A DNA stretch of 64,000 bases, taken from the NCBI RefSeq assembly GCF_002443255.2, contig NW_019211456.1:34349795-34413794 (forward strand), read 5' to 3'. The notes under the pieces are model-generated. The model was not told the origin of the DNA, made no database searches, and saw nothing but the letters and a program-made list of their open reading frames with translations. Each line of letters starts with the position of its first letter. The stretch's first letter is position 1. The DNA comes from Varroa destructor (Eukaryota; Arthropoda; Arachnida; Mesostigmata; Varroidae). Of this stretch, positions 51,249 through 62,159 are shown one piece after another. The translations under genes were made by a program, and so were the position numbers.

Positions 51249-51430
51249 GCTGACCGCTGCATTTATGGATATCTGTACGAGTGCTATGAAGTACGTTCAG
51301 CCCTTCTGCAAACTAGAAAGAGCGATATCATTCACGGTCATTTGCGTATCTGATGAATTACGTTATCTGGCATGCAGTCCAGTGGCAGGCGTTAGCTTCG
51401 TGCTGTTCACTGCTCGTTTCGTATTTATCG
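51249..51430 (+). pseudogene. Inverted, diverged copy of the membrane-protein exon, probably broken
   Basis: Translated on the + strand it reads AAFMDICTSAMKYVQPF, then CKLERAISFTVICVSDE, and ends VSFVLFT. It aligns residue by residue with the - strand exon at 50,923-50,680. The match degrades after about 51,415: the downstream homologous bases (RIYRRL against VYRQLR) fall in another frame, which indicates a frameshift. Just upstream there is an in-frame TAA unless an acceptor is used at 51,248. It therefore looks like a decayed duplicate, or a single exon of an inverted paralogue, lying in the intron of the - strand gene. Confidence 0.5.
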
Positions 51431-51481
51431 ACGACTTGAAGGAGAAAGCGAGCGGCAAAGACAAGACGATCTATAACGCAC

Positions 51482-51741
51482 CTGCGACTTGGTCCGAACC
51501 CTGTGGATCCTGCGAGAAGAATCACCTCCCACAAGCAAATGTACCGATACACTTTCACAGCTCGACCCATAATTTGTGGGACAGGATTGCCGAGCGGAAG
51601 AGCCATGACTGCTTCGATGACTAAGATAAAGTTCTTGTCCTTGCTACGGCCGGCTGCTGAATCGCAAGTCGGTCTGAGGGTAAACAATATTACAAAGGCA
51701 CATGCCTTCAGGCTCAGCTTAATGTCTGGCTTGACCTTACG
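51482..51741 (-). CDS. Internal exon of the candidate multi-pass membrane protein
   Basis: On the - strand the acceptor CTCGGATTTTTAG opens a 260-nt frame. It ends at a CAG|GTGCGT donor (51,481), phase 0 in and 2 out. The peptide begins with a basic stretch (RKVKPDIKLSLK), followed by a hydrophobic run (ACAFVILFTL). Later come segments such as NFILVIEAVMALPLG and YICLWEVILLAG, which look like membrane helices. A second strong acceptor inside it (TGTTTACCCTCAG, exon from 51,673) would give a shorter isoform that needs a phase 2 donor upstream. If the donor were not used, the frame runs on to a stop at 51,358. The region is GC-richer than its surroundings. Confidence 0.45.
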
Positions 51742-51789
51742 CTAAAAATCCGAGTATACTTTAAACATTCTATTGCATCTTCTCCTCAC

Positions 51790-51837
51790 CCTTGTGACCT
51801 CTCCGAAATTGTAGAGAGCACAGCCGACCGAGGTATT
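51790..51837 (-). CDS. Short internal exon of the candidate membrane-protein gene
   Basis: On the - strand a strong acceptor (CGATCTATTTGCACTCCAG) and a GTGAGG donor enclose 48 nt. In phase 0 they read NTSVGCALYNFGEVTR. The next exon starts only 48 nt further on (51,741) in the same phase, and the 48-nt gap contains stop codons. All three frames of this short exon are open, so its frame rests on continuity with the next exon. Confidence 0.35.
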
Positions 51838-53063
51838 CTGGAGTGCAAATAGATCGGCGAGTTTTTGCGCCTTGACGTAGCGTTTCGTAGAGACAAAATT
51901 AGAAATAAGAAAGTATAGTATCTAAACTTTCTGACTCAGACAATTGGTCCTTGTCTTGGTTGGCCAGTGTGACAAATGTGTGCGTCTGCTCCGTATTAAT
52001 CACGTTAGTGTTGTGCAATCTGTGTACAAATTAACACGGGACTCAAGTGCGGTTTATTCAAGATAGTTCTTTATTCAACTCAATTAGGCAAACGTTTGAC
52101 ACAGACGCTTGTTTGTCTTAGTGTATTGTATTAATCTTCATTTGGTAAAGTTTGGGTCAGAAGAATGGTGATATATTTGGCTGTGATGTTTGAGGACTAT
52201 AATACTATGACATGGATACCACTGCTTTCAAAGAAGAAATCGACGTCTCGAATTTGTCAAGGTCAGTTGACGCTAAATACGAGGGCTTTAAACACACTAC
52301 TACTTCAGTGTATTTATGATCTTCTTTATTTAATTATATAATTCCTTATATATCTTTATTTATAAAACCAGCTTAAATTATTCTATATATATATAAGTGC
52401 GGCGGCCGGTATTACTCTCTATGTATCTAAATAGATAAGCAGATTTTTCAACAAATATTTTTTTGCAGAAGTGTCATTCCTGAAGGTCATCTTAATTTGA
52501 TGTGACCACCACCTACCGCGATTATTAGCTTCAATTTAGGGCATAAACATACCCACTAGTCATTTTCTGAACCGTACGTCAAGCAATGTTGATAAATATA
52601 AATATAATAAATGGTAAAATATAATAGGAATCAGGACCGATAGCACGCCAAGAGCCCCAAGAAATGCGCAAGTATAAAACAGTCAGAAGGTACAAAGGAT
52701 CTCCAAAACGCTAGCTATTGTAGCTTATATAGACAACTTAATTGGCGAAAACTATTGTTAATTTTTTTCGTACAAAAGATCTAAATATATCAAGATGATT
52801 TCGATGAATTTTTGACATCTTGAAATTTAAAAGCTGTCAAGAATGTTTGTCGCGTGAAAATTGGCACTAACATTTGTATAAAGTTTGTTTTAACGCTAAC
52901 TTTCTAGTTTGCGATAGAATTGCTACCCCAAGACATTGGTACTGAGAAAATTTTTCTGTGATCTTGTGTGTGTTATATACTAATCGAGTAGAATTTGGAA
53001 CCGATTCTGACTAGAGCGCGCAGCAAGCATACAGTAAAAAAACATCTTGGACCAACACCTTAC
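51838..53063. other. Intron-like or intergenic stretch
   Basis: AT-rich. No exon joining the - strand candidates at 53,064 (phase 1 out) and 51,837 (phase 0 in) could be found, so the upstream structure of the - strand gene is unresolved. Confidence 0.4.
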
Positions 53064-53179
53064 CTGTATCTATACGCAAACCTTGAATAGTTGCTTGAGG
53101 GTCCCGCCGATGATAGTAATGACAAATAATGAAAAACATCTTGATTACCTCATTTCTAAGCATATATGCTGGGCACCCG
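53064..53179 (-). CDS. Candidate exon on the minus strand
   Basis: On the - strand an acceptor (GTGTCTGTATGTTTTCCAG) and a very good ACAG|GTAAGG donor enclose 116 nt open in one frame only (phase 2 in, 1 out). The 38 residues include a hydrophobic core (IKMFFIICHYYH) followed by polar sequence. It could be an upstream exon of the membrane-protein gene at 50.7-51.8 kb, but the phases do not join directly. Confidence 0.35.
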
Positions 53180-53337
53180 CTGGAAAACATACAGACACCT
53201 AAATGACTACACGTTATGTCAACGAACGGATGAGAAACTTCGAACGCCATTGTTCTACCAGTCCCTAATTAACTTTGAATTTGGTTAAAATCCTTGTCGA
53301 CAAAGCAATATTTATGTCACATTCCCTTTCCGGCCGG

Positions 53338-53341
<4 letters not shown>

Positions 53342-53405
<64 letters not shown>
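53342..53405. repeat. (TA)n microsatellite, 64 nt
   Basis: Uninterrupted TA dinucleotides. Confidence 0.99.
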
Positions 53406-53408
<3 letters not shown>

Positions 53409-55278
53409 GGATTTAGATGGCGTTTAAAGGCTTGACGCACTGTGAATAAGATAGACTCGAGCGTAGTGATTTAGAACAGCCGATAGATATTTTAAACTAT
53501 TCATTATAACCAGCACAGAGAATGATGGGAAAAGACAGAAAGCGCAGCCCACAAAGTAATCAGAGCTTGCAGCCGGCCCTATCAATTGGTACTATCTGGC
53601 CTATATCAACGTATGTAAATATAGCTTTTGCTGTCGTAGCTACACATGGTAATCGTCTGATGATCTGTAACAGAACAGAGATTTCGAGTTTTACGTCAAG
53701 CTTTGCCGTTGCTTTAGATATGCTCCGCATTTAATCGGTCCGTTAGTAACCCGCTAAGATGACGACTCGTATGGAAGTCAGCGACACTTTAATGCCTACA
53801 GACGAGTACAGAAGCAAAAATGGTAGCAAGTGCATGGATCGACGAAGAGCTAGAGAATACGAAAGATGAAAATTCGATTCGAGAAAAGCTACTGGAAGTA
53901 TTAAGCTACCACTGTAAGCTCTGTAAACCTACTTTGCCTTATTCGTCGATGACCTAACGTAGGTCCACGCTTGGTGACTGCACAAATAAGTGACAACTGA
54001 AGTGTCACACGAAACAGCTCCAACACCTGTGGTACCCAAGCACAGGCATGATAAGGCTCATTCCTATGTCTAACAATACAAACTAACCCGTGTGCCTGTG
54101 CAACGCGCTAGATACACTTCGTACAATACAGGCACCCTCCTAAAGCACTACTGAAAAGTAAACCTGTCAAAGATGAGATGACTGAAAAACAGTTACGGAA
54201 GAGGTCAGCTGAACAATCGAGGTTCATAATCATTCGTGGACGCCAAGCGACAAGAGCCACTCAGCCTAGTTCTACTGAATATTAAATAAACAAATAGCAC
54301 GTTTCCAGCAAAGGTGTTACTTTGAGCATGCACGTACAGTGATTCAATAATAACAAAAAAAAAAAAAAAAAAAAACAGTTATAACGATTGTGCCCTGTTA
54401 AGAGATTCGTTTTTGAGTATTTGTTCGTGTTTGCAATAACTCAGCTGTGACCTATGGCATGTGCTGAGTGGACGATGTTTTGTACCCGATTAACAAATGT
54501 CAACACATAGAACAGGACTAGACGCCGTTGTCGATCATAAATGGTCCTTTCGTTATGGACATCGAAACACAGACACAGACCACTAATGCTTTTCTGTATT
54601 ACTGTATGTATGCCATCGGCTTTAACTAATTTAAACCCGAGCTTAATTCTAGCTCATGGCAATTAGTTGGTGTTTTCCGCTCTACTCTGTTTTACCGAAC
54701 GCCATCGTCAAAAAACACAATTGGCCTGTTTATGCTTCGAAACGGTAGTCAGGTGTCTCAAAAGCAGTTTTTGCTTACAAACATGTTTCGCACGTAGATT
54801 TGGTATGCAGCTATAACTTGGCGTGTAGCCGCTTGTTTGCCTATTGGCTAGAACTAGTGAAGCGAGGGCATATTATACAGTGCGAGGAAAGCGTTTTAGG
54901 CGCGATCGTTTGATGGCCACGAGCTTCAACATTGGGGGCCGCGACTTATGATTTAGTGTTCTGTTCGAATCAGGCGGCCAAAAGAAACGAAGTCGCTCTG
55001 AAACCGTACGTTGCCATGTACATGTACGGCTAGCAGGACGCAGCACGCTCATAGGATGAGCTATAGATTGAGCTATCGATCATGGGGACGCCAAAGCACT
55101 AAATAGCTTCATTCTGAGAATCGTTATGGATGTCTGTATCTAGTAATACCGAATCTGTTTGTTTTATCTTTCGCGCACAAACGAATGCAGGCCAGAGTAA
55201 CTGTGTGCTTTAACTAAATTCAGAGGACAAAACATACAATCAAGGCTGCCGCGTTTGCGTTTTATTGCCACGATACAG
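53406..55278. other. Non-coding, intron-like stretch
   Basis: A 92-nt stretch at 53,519-53,610 (+) has a CACAG acceptor and a GTATGT donor and begins with an ATG shortly inside. It is too weak to call. The rest has no supported gene. Confidence 0.4.
54355..54375. repeat. Poly-A run (21 A)
   Basis: Uninterrupted. No retroelement coding or duplicated target site was recognised beside it. Confidence 0.95.
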
Positions 55279-55357
55279 GAATTACGGACGAACGGAATAC
55301 AAGATTTTTGGGAGATCATTGGGAGGCATATGGCTGTGAAAATTCGATACTCAAGCT
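55279..55357 (+). CDS. Candidate short internal exon
   Basis: The acceptor TTTATTGCCACGATACAG and a GTGAGT donor (55,358) enclose 79 nt. Two frames are open. Phase 1 in and 2 out reads TDERNTRFLGDHWEAYG; phase 0 in and 1 out also gives a plausible peptide. The first reading joins in frame both to the exon ending at 49,529 and to the candidate at 57,521. Short length and frame ambiguity keep confidence low. Confidence 0.27.
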
Positions 55358-57520
55358 GTGAGTGATAGTATCGTTAAGTACTGTTAGTTCGTGGACGATA
55401 ATTTGTCAAAATTTTAAAAACATAATTCATAATTTAGAAAATCTTACCATTATTACTATCTAAGCTTTATGCATGACTGTCTATCACCTAAAAGGTCTAT
55501 AATTTATAGTTAGTATAATTTTCAAGAAGTCTAACAAGCCCACTTCACTTTAGACAAGAAAATTCTATTTACTCATTTGTCTCTATGTCGTATTTCGCTA
55601 AGAGAATATCGTGACGCACAGTTACGAACGCGACAGCTATGTCACTACCGGCAAAAAACCGATTTAGGTAACGTCTAGTTTCCTATCTTCGCTAGGAATC
55701 CACATAAGCTTTTGAATAGTAGAATGGAAACAATAAACTTCTACTAATAACGTTCGTTAGGTATCCATTAAGACACGAAATAACAGCAAGATTTCCAGTA
55801 CTCATAAAATGGATGATTCGAAAAAGGCTCCGTTTAGCTAAAAGAGCTTCGAAAACAGTATAGAAAAAGCAGAGCGTTTTCTAACAACAATCGATCACCA
55901 AATATCCGTGAGCGTAGCAAGTGTTATAGCTGTTGGCGGAATAGTCTGTTAAGCCTTTTCGATCTTTTCCGCACTGGAAGTACATACGCCAACGAGAATA
56001 TACGGTCGGAGACAAACGGCAAGGCAAGAAGTCTTCTTTATGGCGATCTTCATTGTTATCCTACTTACCGAAGAAATGGAGGCTATTCGAACTACGCGCA
56101 TACAGATATTCGGTCCTATAGTTAGCCAGACGTTACTGCTAGATCTAAGACAAGTAGTCAATGGACAACCCGTTGCATAGCGGCTAGCCCAGTCATTCGT
56201 ATCGAGAAACACACACGCCATGCATACTTAGATACAAGTGCATTTGTAGTTTCTTGATACAAATACAGAATGGCCACAGCGCAATCTAGCGGACGCATCT
56301 ACACGCGACGGGTCGTCGCAGGGACGGCCCGCCGCAGGGACGGCCCGCCGCTGCTAGCGCCGACGGCGTTCGAAGTTGGAACACTTCGAACGAAAAAGAA
56401 GAGAAAAGGAAAAATGTGGAAAAGCCGAGAAATCGATTATCGCATAATAATTTCAGATGAAAGATTTGCGACAGTTTATAGTCTGGCCTGAACACCGTTG
56501 CCAAAAGACAGGCGGGATAGCATCGAAATAATGGCCAGTACGAAAGCAACAATAATCGTTGATATAACTACAGTGTCGCTGACATGACTCGAGCATGCCG
56601 CCCGTCCGCCGGGATTGCGTCGCCAGCGTCAGAAACAAGAGTAAACGCTGAAGTGAAGCAAATGAAGCTTTGACGTCGAACAGAGTCGGCGCTGTTATTG
56701 ATAAACGTCGCGCTGATAACGATGAGAAGCGTCGATGGCCGCAGAAACGCGGTGGATAAGTTTGTAGCAGCGGTAAAGGCAGCAACGACAGTATCTAGAT
56801 ATTTTCGCCCCGGTGTTTGATAGAAGGAGATGGACGAGACCGTCTGATTCAGATCGGATAGCGAATGACAGGGAATGCCGAGAGAAGAAGGGTCGAAGCA
56901 GTCAGCGAGCAGAAGTGCAGTTGTTCTCTTCTCATAATATATCTTCGGGTCCATTATCAGCCCCTGCCTGATCCTCTAATTATACTGCTATAGTATAATA
57001 TGTGATTCGGACGACACATGTCGATGGTTGAACGACGGGGCGTATAGATAGCTTTGCCGCTAAAATCTGTTTTTCTGCGCAATTAGCTAGCTATTAACAA
57101 GTGGCGGCAATGTTATAATGCGTTGAATCTCTCCAGACATGGCACATAATACATATTTGTTGAGAAGTGAATAATACCATAGAATATTAACAATATAGGA
57201 TCAAATCAGAGAAAACAATAAAGGATGATCGATTACATTAAACTATATATATATATAGCCATAGACCTGACTGATTCTGTTGCCTATTAACATAATAAGT
57301 GGGTTAAAATGTTGTTTTGATAGCTTGTCTGAATGGGAGAAACCCATTTAGTATTGAGAATATCACATTAGCCCGAACAGCTAAGACGAATTGGTCAAAC
57401 ATCTTGCAGCTCTTGCGTATGCAGCGCAAGACACGAAGGAATATTTTTTCCATATGCACCAGTGTATGCAGAATACCTGTTTTGTGTAAAACAGTCATGT
57501 TTATCTGCTCTATTTCGTAG
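55358..57520. other. Intron-like stretch with a GC-richer island
   Basis: From about 56,230 to 57,000 GC and CpG rise and chance open frames overlap. The longest has an ATG on the - strand (56,954-56,568, 128 codons, Ser/Thr/Ala-rich). It could be a small promoter or leader island. No splice-supported exon was identified. Confidence 0.35.
56318..56349. repeat. Perfect 16-bp GC-rich tandem duplication
   Basis: GCAGGGACGGCCCGCC occurs twice back to back inside a GC-richer island. Confidence 0.95.
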
Positions 57521-57704
57521 CGGCTCTCCTATTATTTATGACGTTATCCAGTTACCGATGCTTTACCCGACGCACCTGCCTACAGATACGCTGCCTAACA
57601 ATAAGAAACAGGAAATTTCTCCTAGCGTAGAAAAGGTCGAAGTTCGAAAAAATTCTCTACGTATAGAATTTAAATTAGGCAGGGGAGAAAATATCTTAAG
57701 CTAG
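57521..57704 (+). CDS. Candidate terminal coding exon
   Basis: A good acceptor (TCTGCTCTATTTCGTAG) opens a frame in phase 2. It runs 61 codons to TAG at 57,702-57,704. The peptide includes YDVIQLPMLYPTHLP and then a charged segment (SPSVEKVEVRKNSLRIEF). It completes in frame the + strand chain from 20,893. No AATAAA was seen in the next few hundred bases, so the 3' end is unproven. Confidence 0.3.
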
Positions 57705-59037
57705 CGTTCACCTGAACCATTCATATACGAGCGGCCCACATTCCCCTCATGCTCTATAGTGCGAAACAGCTGTTCTTTCCTTCCACTTTACCCCTTTTTA
57801 CCTCTTACTTTACGTATCCGTAGTGGGTCCCACGCACTGTACAGAATTACCGCTGTACTGAATATCGTTTTGCTACCGAGCAGCGGTTCTTAACGGTGCC
57901 TGCGGTCCATCGGAAGCGTACTCAGTTTATCGCCTTCGGTTTAGGTCTCACCGTCGCTGTTTTCAGCTGAGCATTTGCGCTCGGCGGCCGCGGCCAGCGT
58001 ATACCGCCTTGCACATTTCGTTGTTTACTCTTTTTCCATGAGGATTTTCGTTCTGCGCTGGCTTGACACCCATGATTGCATTGTCTGCGCCTGCCAGCCG
58101 CCGCCTCCTCGAAAGCGCCGGATCCAGAGATCAGTGTGAGCTGTTACTGCTGTAAATGTTGCTTCCGTTTTGTTAATTTTTCTTCAGCTTCTCAGCTTTC
58201 GTCGTCGTCGTTTCGTTTAGCTCCTGTCAGTTTCCGCAAAGGTGGCTGCGCCTGAAGACCGTGGCTGTCTTTGCCGACGCTCTTTGCAAAGTTCTGCCGC
58301 AGCGTACAGAAACACGGATATATAAAGAACAGTGTATTTCTACGTGTAGATATGACAGGCAGGTCACAAGCGCCGCCCATCGCCGAGATGGTGCCAGTGT
58401 GGCGTTGCACATGGTCAGTTCTCCTCTGATCGGTATCTGCCGACTGACATGGAGCGAGCTGAACCGTTCGCAGTGGTGACCGTGCGACTCAATCGTTCCT
58501 GCCCGTTCACGTCGTTTACTTGCGCTGCCGCTGCTGTTGTTATGGGTTGCTGCCGCTTCGCGGGAGGGGCAAGGGAACCCGTTTGTTGATCGTCATCGTC
58601 GTTACTCACTTGCCTGGCTTTTGTTCGGCCAACGCCGTAGCCACGGTGGCTGCCCGCTTTAGACTGCTCTACTCCGAAACACCGTATAGCCACCACCAAC
58701 TTGGTCAACAACGAAAAGGAGTCATCTATTACGAGAGCTACCGCCATCATTACTACCGCTACTATAGTACTCTGACAACGGAGCCCTACTCAACGAGGGT
58801 CGGTAGATGCCAACGGCAGCGGCGAGAGCGGCAGCAGGTTCGCTTTTCATCTTCGGCCTCTTTTCTACGCCTCCTCCCTCGTGTGCTTCGACGTCGTCGT
58901 TTTCGGCAATTGCCAGAAGCGAAGCAGAAGCAACGAAAGGCAGCTGCAGCAGTGACAACAACAGCAGAAGCAGTCGCCGGCCGAAATCGAGGGCTCTATT
59001 TAGCCTGCATGCCTTCCTTTTGTATGTGTCTGTCTGT

Positions 59038-59038
<1 letters not shown>

Positions 59039-59072
<34 letters not shown>
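59039..59072. repeat. (TGCC)n tetranucleotide microsatellite
   Basis: About eight TGCC units preceded by three TGTC units (from about 59,029). In the overlapping + frame it would encode a repeated C-L-P-A motif. Confidence 0.95.
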
Positions 59073-59073
<1 letters not shown>

Positions 59074-60838
59074 GTATCTGTGCGCAGCGAATGTAGAAGA
59101 GCAACCCGACGGCGCTGTCGTGCGGCCGCAGCCGAGCCACATACATCGTCGTCGCGGTGGTTGGCGCTCGTGATGCTGATGCTGCGAGAACTCCGCCGCT
59201 CACAATTCAACCAGAGAGAAACACATCGTGGTGCACGCACTCAAACAGAGACACAGGGATACACAGGACAGCGTTGCTGCAACTGTAGCGGGATCGCCAG
59301 TGACGATGGCAAACACGACGGCAGCAGAAGAACAAGAAATAGCTGCTGCTGCGTCCCCAGGCATCAGCGCACTATTGAAATCGAACAAAAACAAAGTCTT
59401 CGAACGCTAGTGAAGAGTCAGGCAGGTAAGCAGCCGCGGCGCAGCAATAGGACATCGGCCGTCCCTAGGACAAGCTCTGTTTTTGGCAGCACCAACGAAA
59501 GACAACTAGTAGTAACAACAACAGCATTGTCGTAAACAGCTGAGCGACGATGGTACGCCGTGCTGCAAAGAATATTTAGTTGCATGAAATGCTTCTGCGA
59601 TTGGTTCTGTTAAGCGTTGCTGGCGTTTGGAAGTGGGCATGCTGTCGTGGCAAGAAACAGGAGTCCCCGGACTGCTATCTTGTGAACACAAACCTCAAAG
59701 TGTCAAGCTGAAGGGTACGGCACTTCGTTAACGAAAAGAACAGACTGACCCAAGTGGTAATAGTGGTGTCTATGAACTCGTGTATCGAATGATGAGTGGC
59801 TGAAGTTACTGAGTCACAATTTACTCGACGTGTGTATCTCTGAGCTGTGATTCGTCGCTAGAAGGACGACCGAACAAGTCAGATTTAGAAAGGTGCTAGG
59901 TCAACTACGATAACGTAACGGTAGATTCGGCTGTAGTATCTACACCTTAAAGGCCCTGTGCAATATCAGCGGAGCTACTGAAAAGACTGTAACTAAAAAG
60001 GACAGAACGTAACTTGTACACGGTCAGCAGAAGTGCCCGGGAGGCAGTGTTTTCGCATGACCTCAAAATCCAATTGCACTATTGACCATCAGATCAGGCA
60101 CCTTTCCTCATCATAGTTATTCCTACTACGTCTAGATAAATATATTCCTATGACTCTTTCCTAAAGACGATACGTTGAGCAAACGTCATTGCGAAATTAG
60201 AATGTTGAAGTGCGTTTTGCCCTGGCAGCAATTTTTGTCTGGGCATTAGGTATTTGCGCCCATGAGCTATGTCAGATGGCCAGTTCTGTGCCCGCTCCTC
60301 CGTCACTCGTTCGCTGAACATCTACAGAGTGTCAGTGCTGCCGCACAGCGCGCACGACCGCCACAACAGTCAATAGAAGCCAATCGAAAGAGCCAAGGAG
60401 CCCCCTGTTCTAGCTAGTTGCACGATATTACGCTACCTTCATCTGCTATTTCTCCAGCAGAACTTCGTCCTCAGCTGACCCGCGCACAGTTGAGGAGTGC
60501 CGCCAGGCGATATAGGATCGCATTAGTCTTGTCGAATCAGACCCACACGCACCGTGTTGGGACGGACCAGCCCGACCGCGCTGGGCAGCACAACGAGCTC
60601 ATCTATAGCAGTAGTCTCAGCTCGCCCCGATCAGTTTGCTCCTTCGTTTTCAGTCAGCCTGCGCCGACGTTTGGAGCAGAAGCAATAGATCAGTAGTGAA
60701 AGAAGCCAGTAGCTGGCCCATCACTTCTGGCATTCGCCACCGGCTGAATTGAGGGAATTACCGACCAGGCTCTAGCCAACCAGTCAGCGAGCCAAACCAA
60801 AGCCTCCGGTAAAAAAAGACGAAGTTTGCTAGTAGAAA

Positions 60839-60862
60839 CAGCAGCAGCAGCAGCAGCAGCAG
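60839..60862. repeat. (CAG)8 trinucleotide repeat
   Basis: Eight uninterrupted CAG units in the putative leader region. Not in a supported coding frame. Confidence 0.98.
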
Positions 60863-61478
60863 CATCTGTAGCTAAAGTAAAAGAAAAAGCAATTTCTTTC
60901 GCTGTTACTTCATAGACGGCCGGCGATCGAGCGGCAGTTCTCTGGTAGTTGCACCCAGCGGCAGAAGCGTGACAACGTTACTGACGAGAACGTATCACAC
61001 AGTCAGAGACAAGCAGAGCCTGATGGGACTATGGTAAGGCCTGTGTCCATCGGTGCAGTTTCAGCACAACGTTAACAACGGCAGCAGCAAGACGCATAAC
61101 AAACAGTATTATGCCATCGCGTAGTGTTTTTGTCGACAGGCTTTTGCTGGTGAACGTAGCGAGAAGGTGAAGCCACTCGATCTTGGACCTCCTACGATGA
61201 CTGGTCACTTGTGGGGAGGGGGGTCGCAATCGATGGCTAGGCAGTGGTCACCTGCGATACATGTGATCATAGAACTTTTCTAGAAAAGTCGAAGCATAGG
61301 TCTAGCAGACAACTCGGACCGTACTGGATTGGATGTTTTGGTGCTAGGTTTAGTTGAATCCCCACAAAGGAACTAACTAACTGCTCACAGATTCCACAAA
61401 TATAGATTATGTATACTTCGTGCACGTGTCAAACTTCGAACAGTAGAAGCTTAGTTGTTACTGTTTAACCCGTGTTGG

Positions 61479-61496
61479 CTGCTGCTGCTGCTGCTG
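61479..61496. repeat. (CTG)6 trinucleotide repeat
   Basis: Six uninterrupted CTG units, complementary to the CAG run about 620 bp upstream. Confidence 0.98.
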
Positions 61497-62068
61497 TTGT
61501 CATAGTAATAGTCTGTGGTGGTTTAGAATGTTAACTTCTTATGAAACCGGGCAGACTCCTCCTGCGTCATTCGGAACTATGCGCTACCCTTCCCTGTATT
61601 CGTCGTGTATATGTGTGCGGTTGTGCGAGACTGTGTGAAAGATCTGTCTGACGGAGCGCTAGATAGGCGAGTCAGGCTATAAGGAATCTACTCGCATTTT
61701 ACATATGACGAAAGACTCCACTCGTATAATCATAGAGGTAAACAAGACGGCCAGTCATCAGTTGGCCGGCCAGCGGTTGCGGCTATCTAAAGCTGCTGTT
61801 GTATTCAAAAGTAAACAAACACCGTTCATAATTGGTATCATTCCAATGACGTATCGACGACGAGCAATGCAACAACGTAATTTACGTCGTATGCACCGGC
61901 CAGCAAGAAAAGCCTGGGCCAGCAGTTACCCAACCCTAATGCTTGAATAGCCTCTGTCCTGCTGCGCGGGAACGGTTCGTGGCGCCAAACTGTCAAAAAC
62001 GGCCAACACAACAGTGTCCGCAGCTATCGACGAGGGTGAGCGATTGTGCTTAGTATAATATCGCCATT

Positions 62069-62159
62069 ATGGCTACACTCGGAGTACCAAAGGAGTTTAT
62101 TCTCGACAAATATTTCGCCGAACTTCAGAAGTACTGGGAGACCGAAAGACGACTCCAAG
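62069..62159 (+). CDS. First coding exon of a new gene continuing right of the window
   Basis: The ATG has a reasonable context (CATTATGG) and opens 30 codons plus one base. They end at CTCCAAG|GTAAAT (phase 1). The peptide starts MATLGVPKEFILDKYFAELQ and goes on KYWETERRLQ. It is amphipathic and charged, likely helical or the start of a coiled coil, with no signal peptide. It follows directly on a GC-rich leader region, as expected for a 5' end. The next exon was not found in the remaining 1.8 kb. I do not recognise the family with confidence. Confidence 0.5.

Larger units (their letters stand above)
57800..61950 (+). promoter_or_regulatory. GC/CpG-rich promoter and long 5' leader region
   Basis: About 4 kb of clearly GC-richer sequence with CAG, CTG and TGCC repeats lies directly upstream of the first coding exon at 62,069. 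Stop codons are rare, so long overlapping frames occur on both strands (for example 58,807-59,535 on +, 242 codons, and 58,722-59,240 on -). I do not call these genes. A strong + strand donor (GGCAG|GTAAGC) at 59,426 would end a leader exon that could be spliced to the acceptor TGTGCTTAG at 62,053. The transcription start is not fixed by a recognisable core promoter motif. Confidence 0.4.

Noticed and set aside
54355..54375. Poly-A tail of a retroelement
   Set aside because: No reverse transcriptase or SINE-like body and no target-site duplication were recognised beside it.
56568..56954. 128-codon minus-strand frame starting with ATG
   Set aside because: The composition is not decisive, adjacent frames on both strands are also open, and there is no domain or neighbouring exon.
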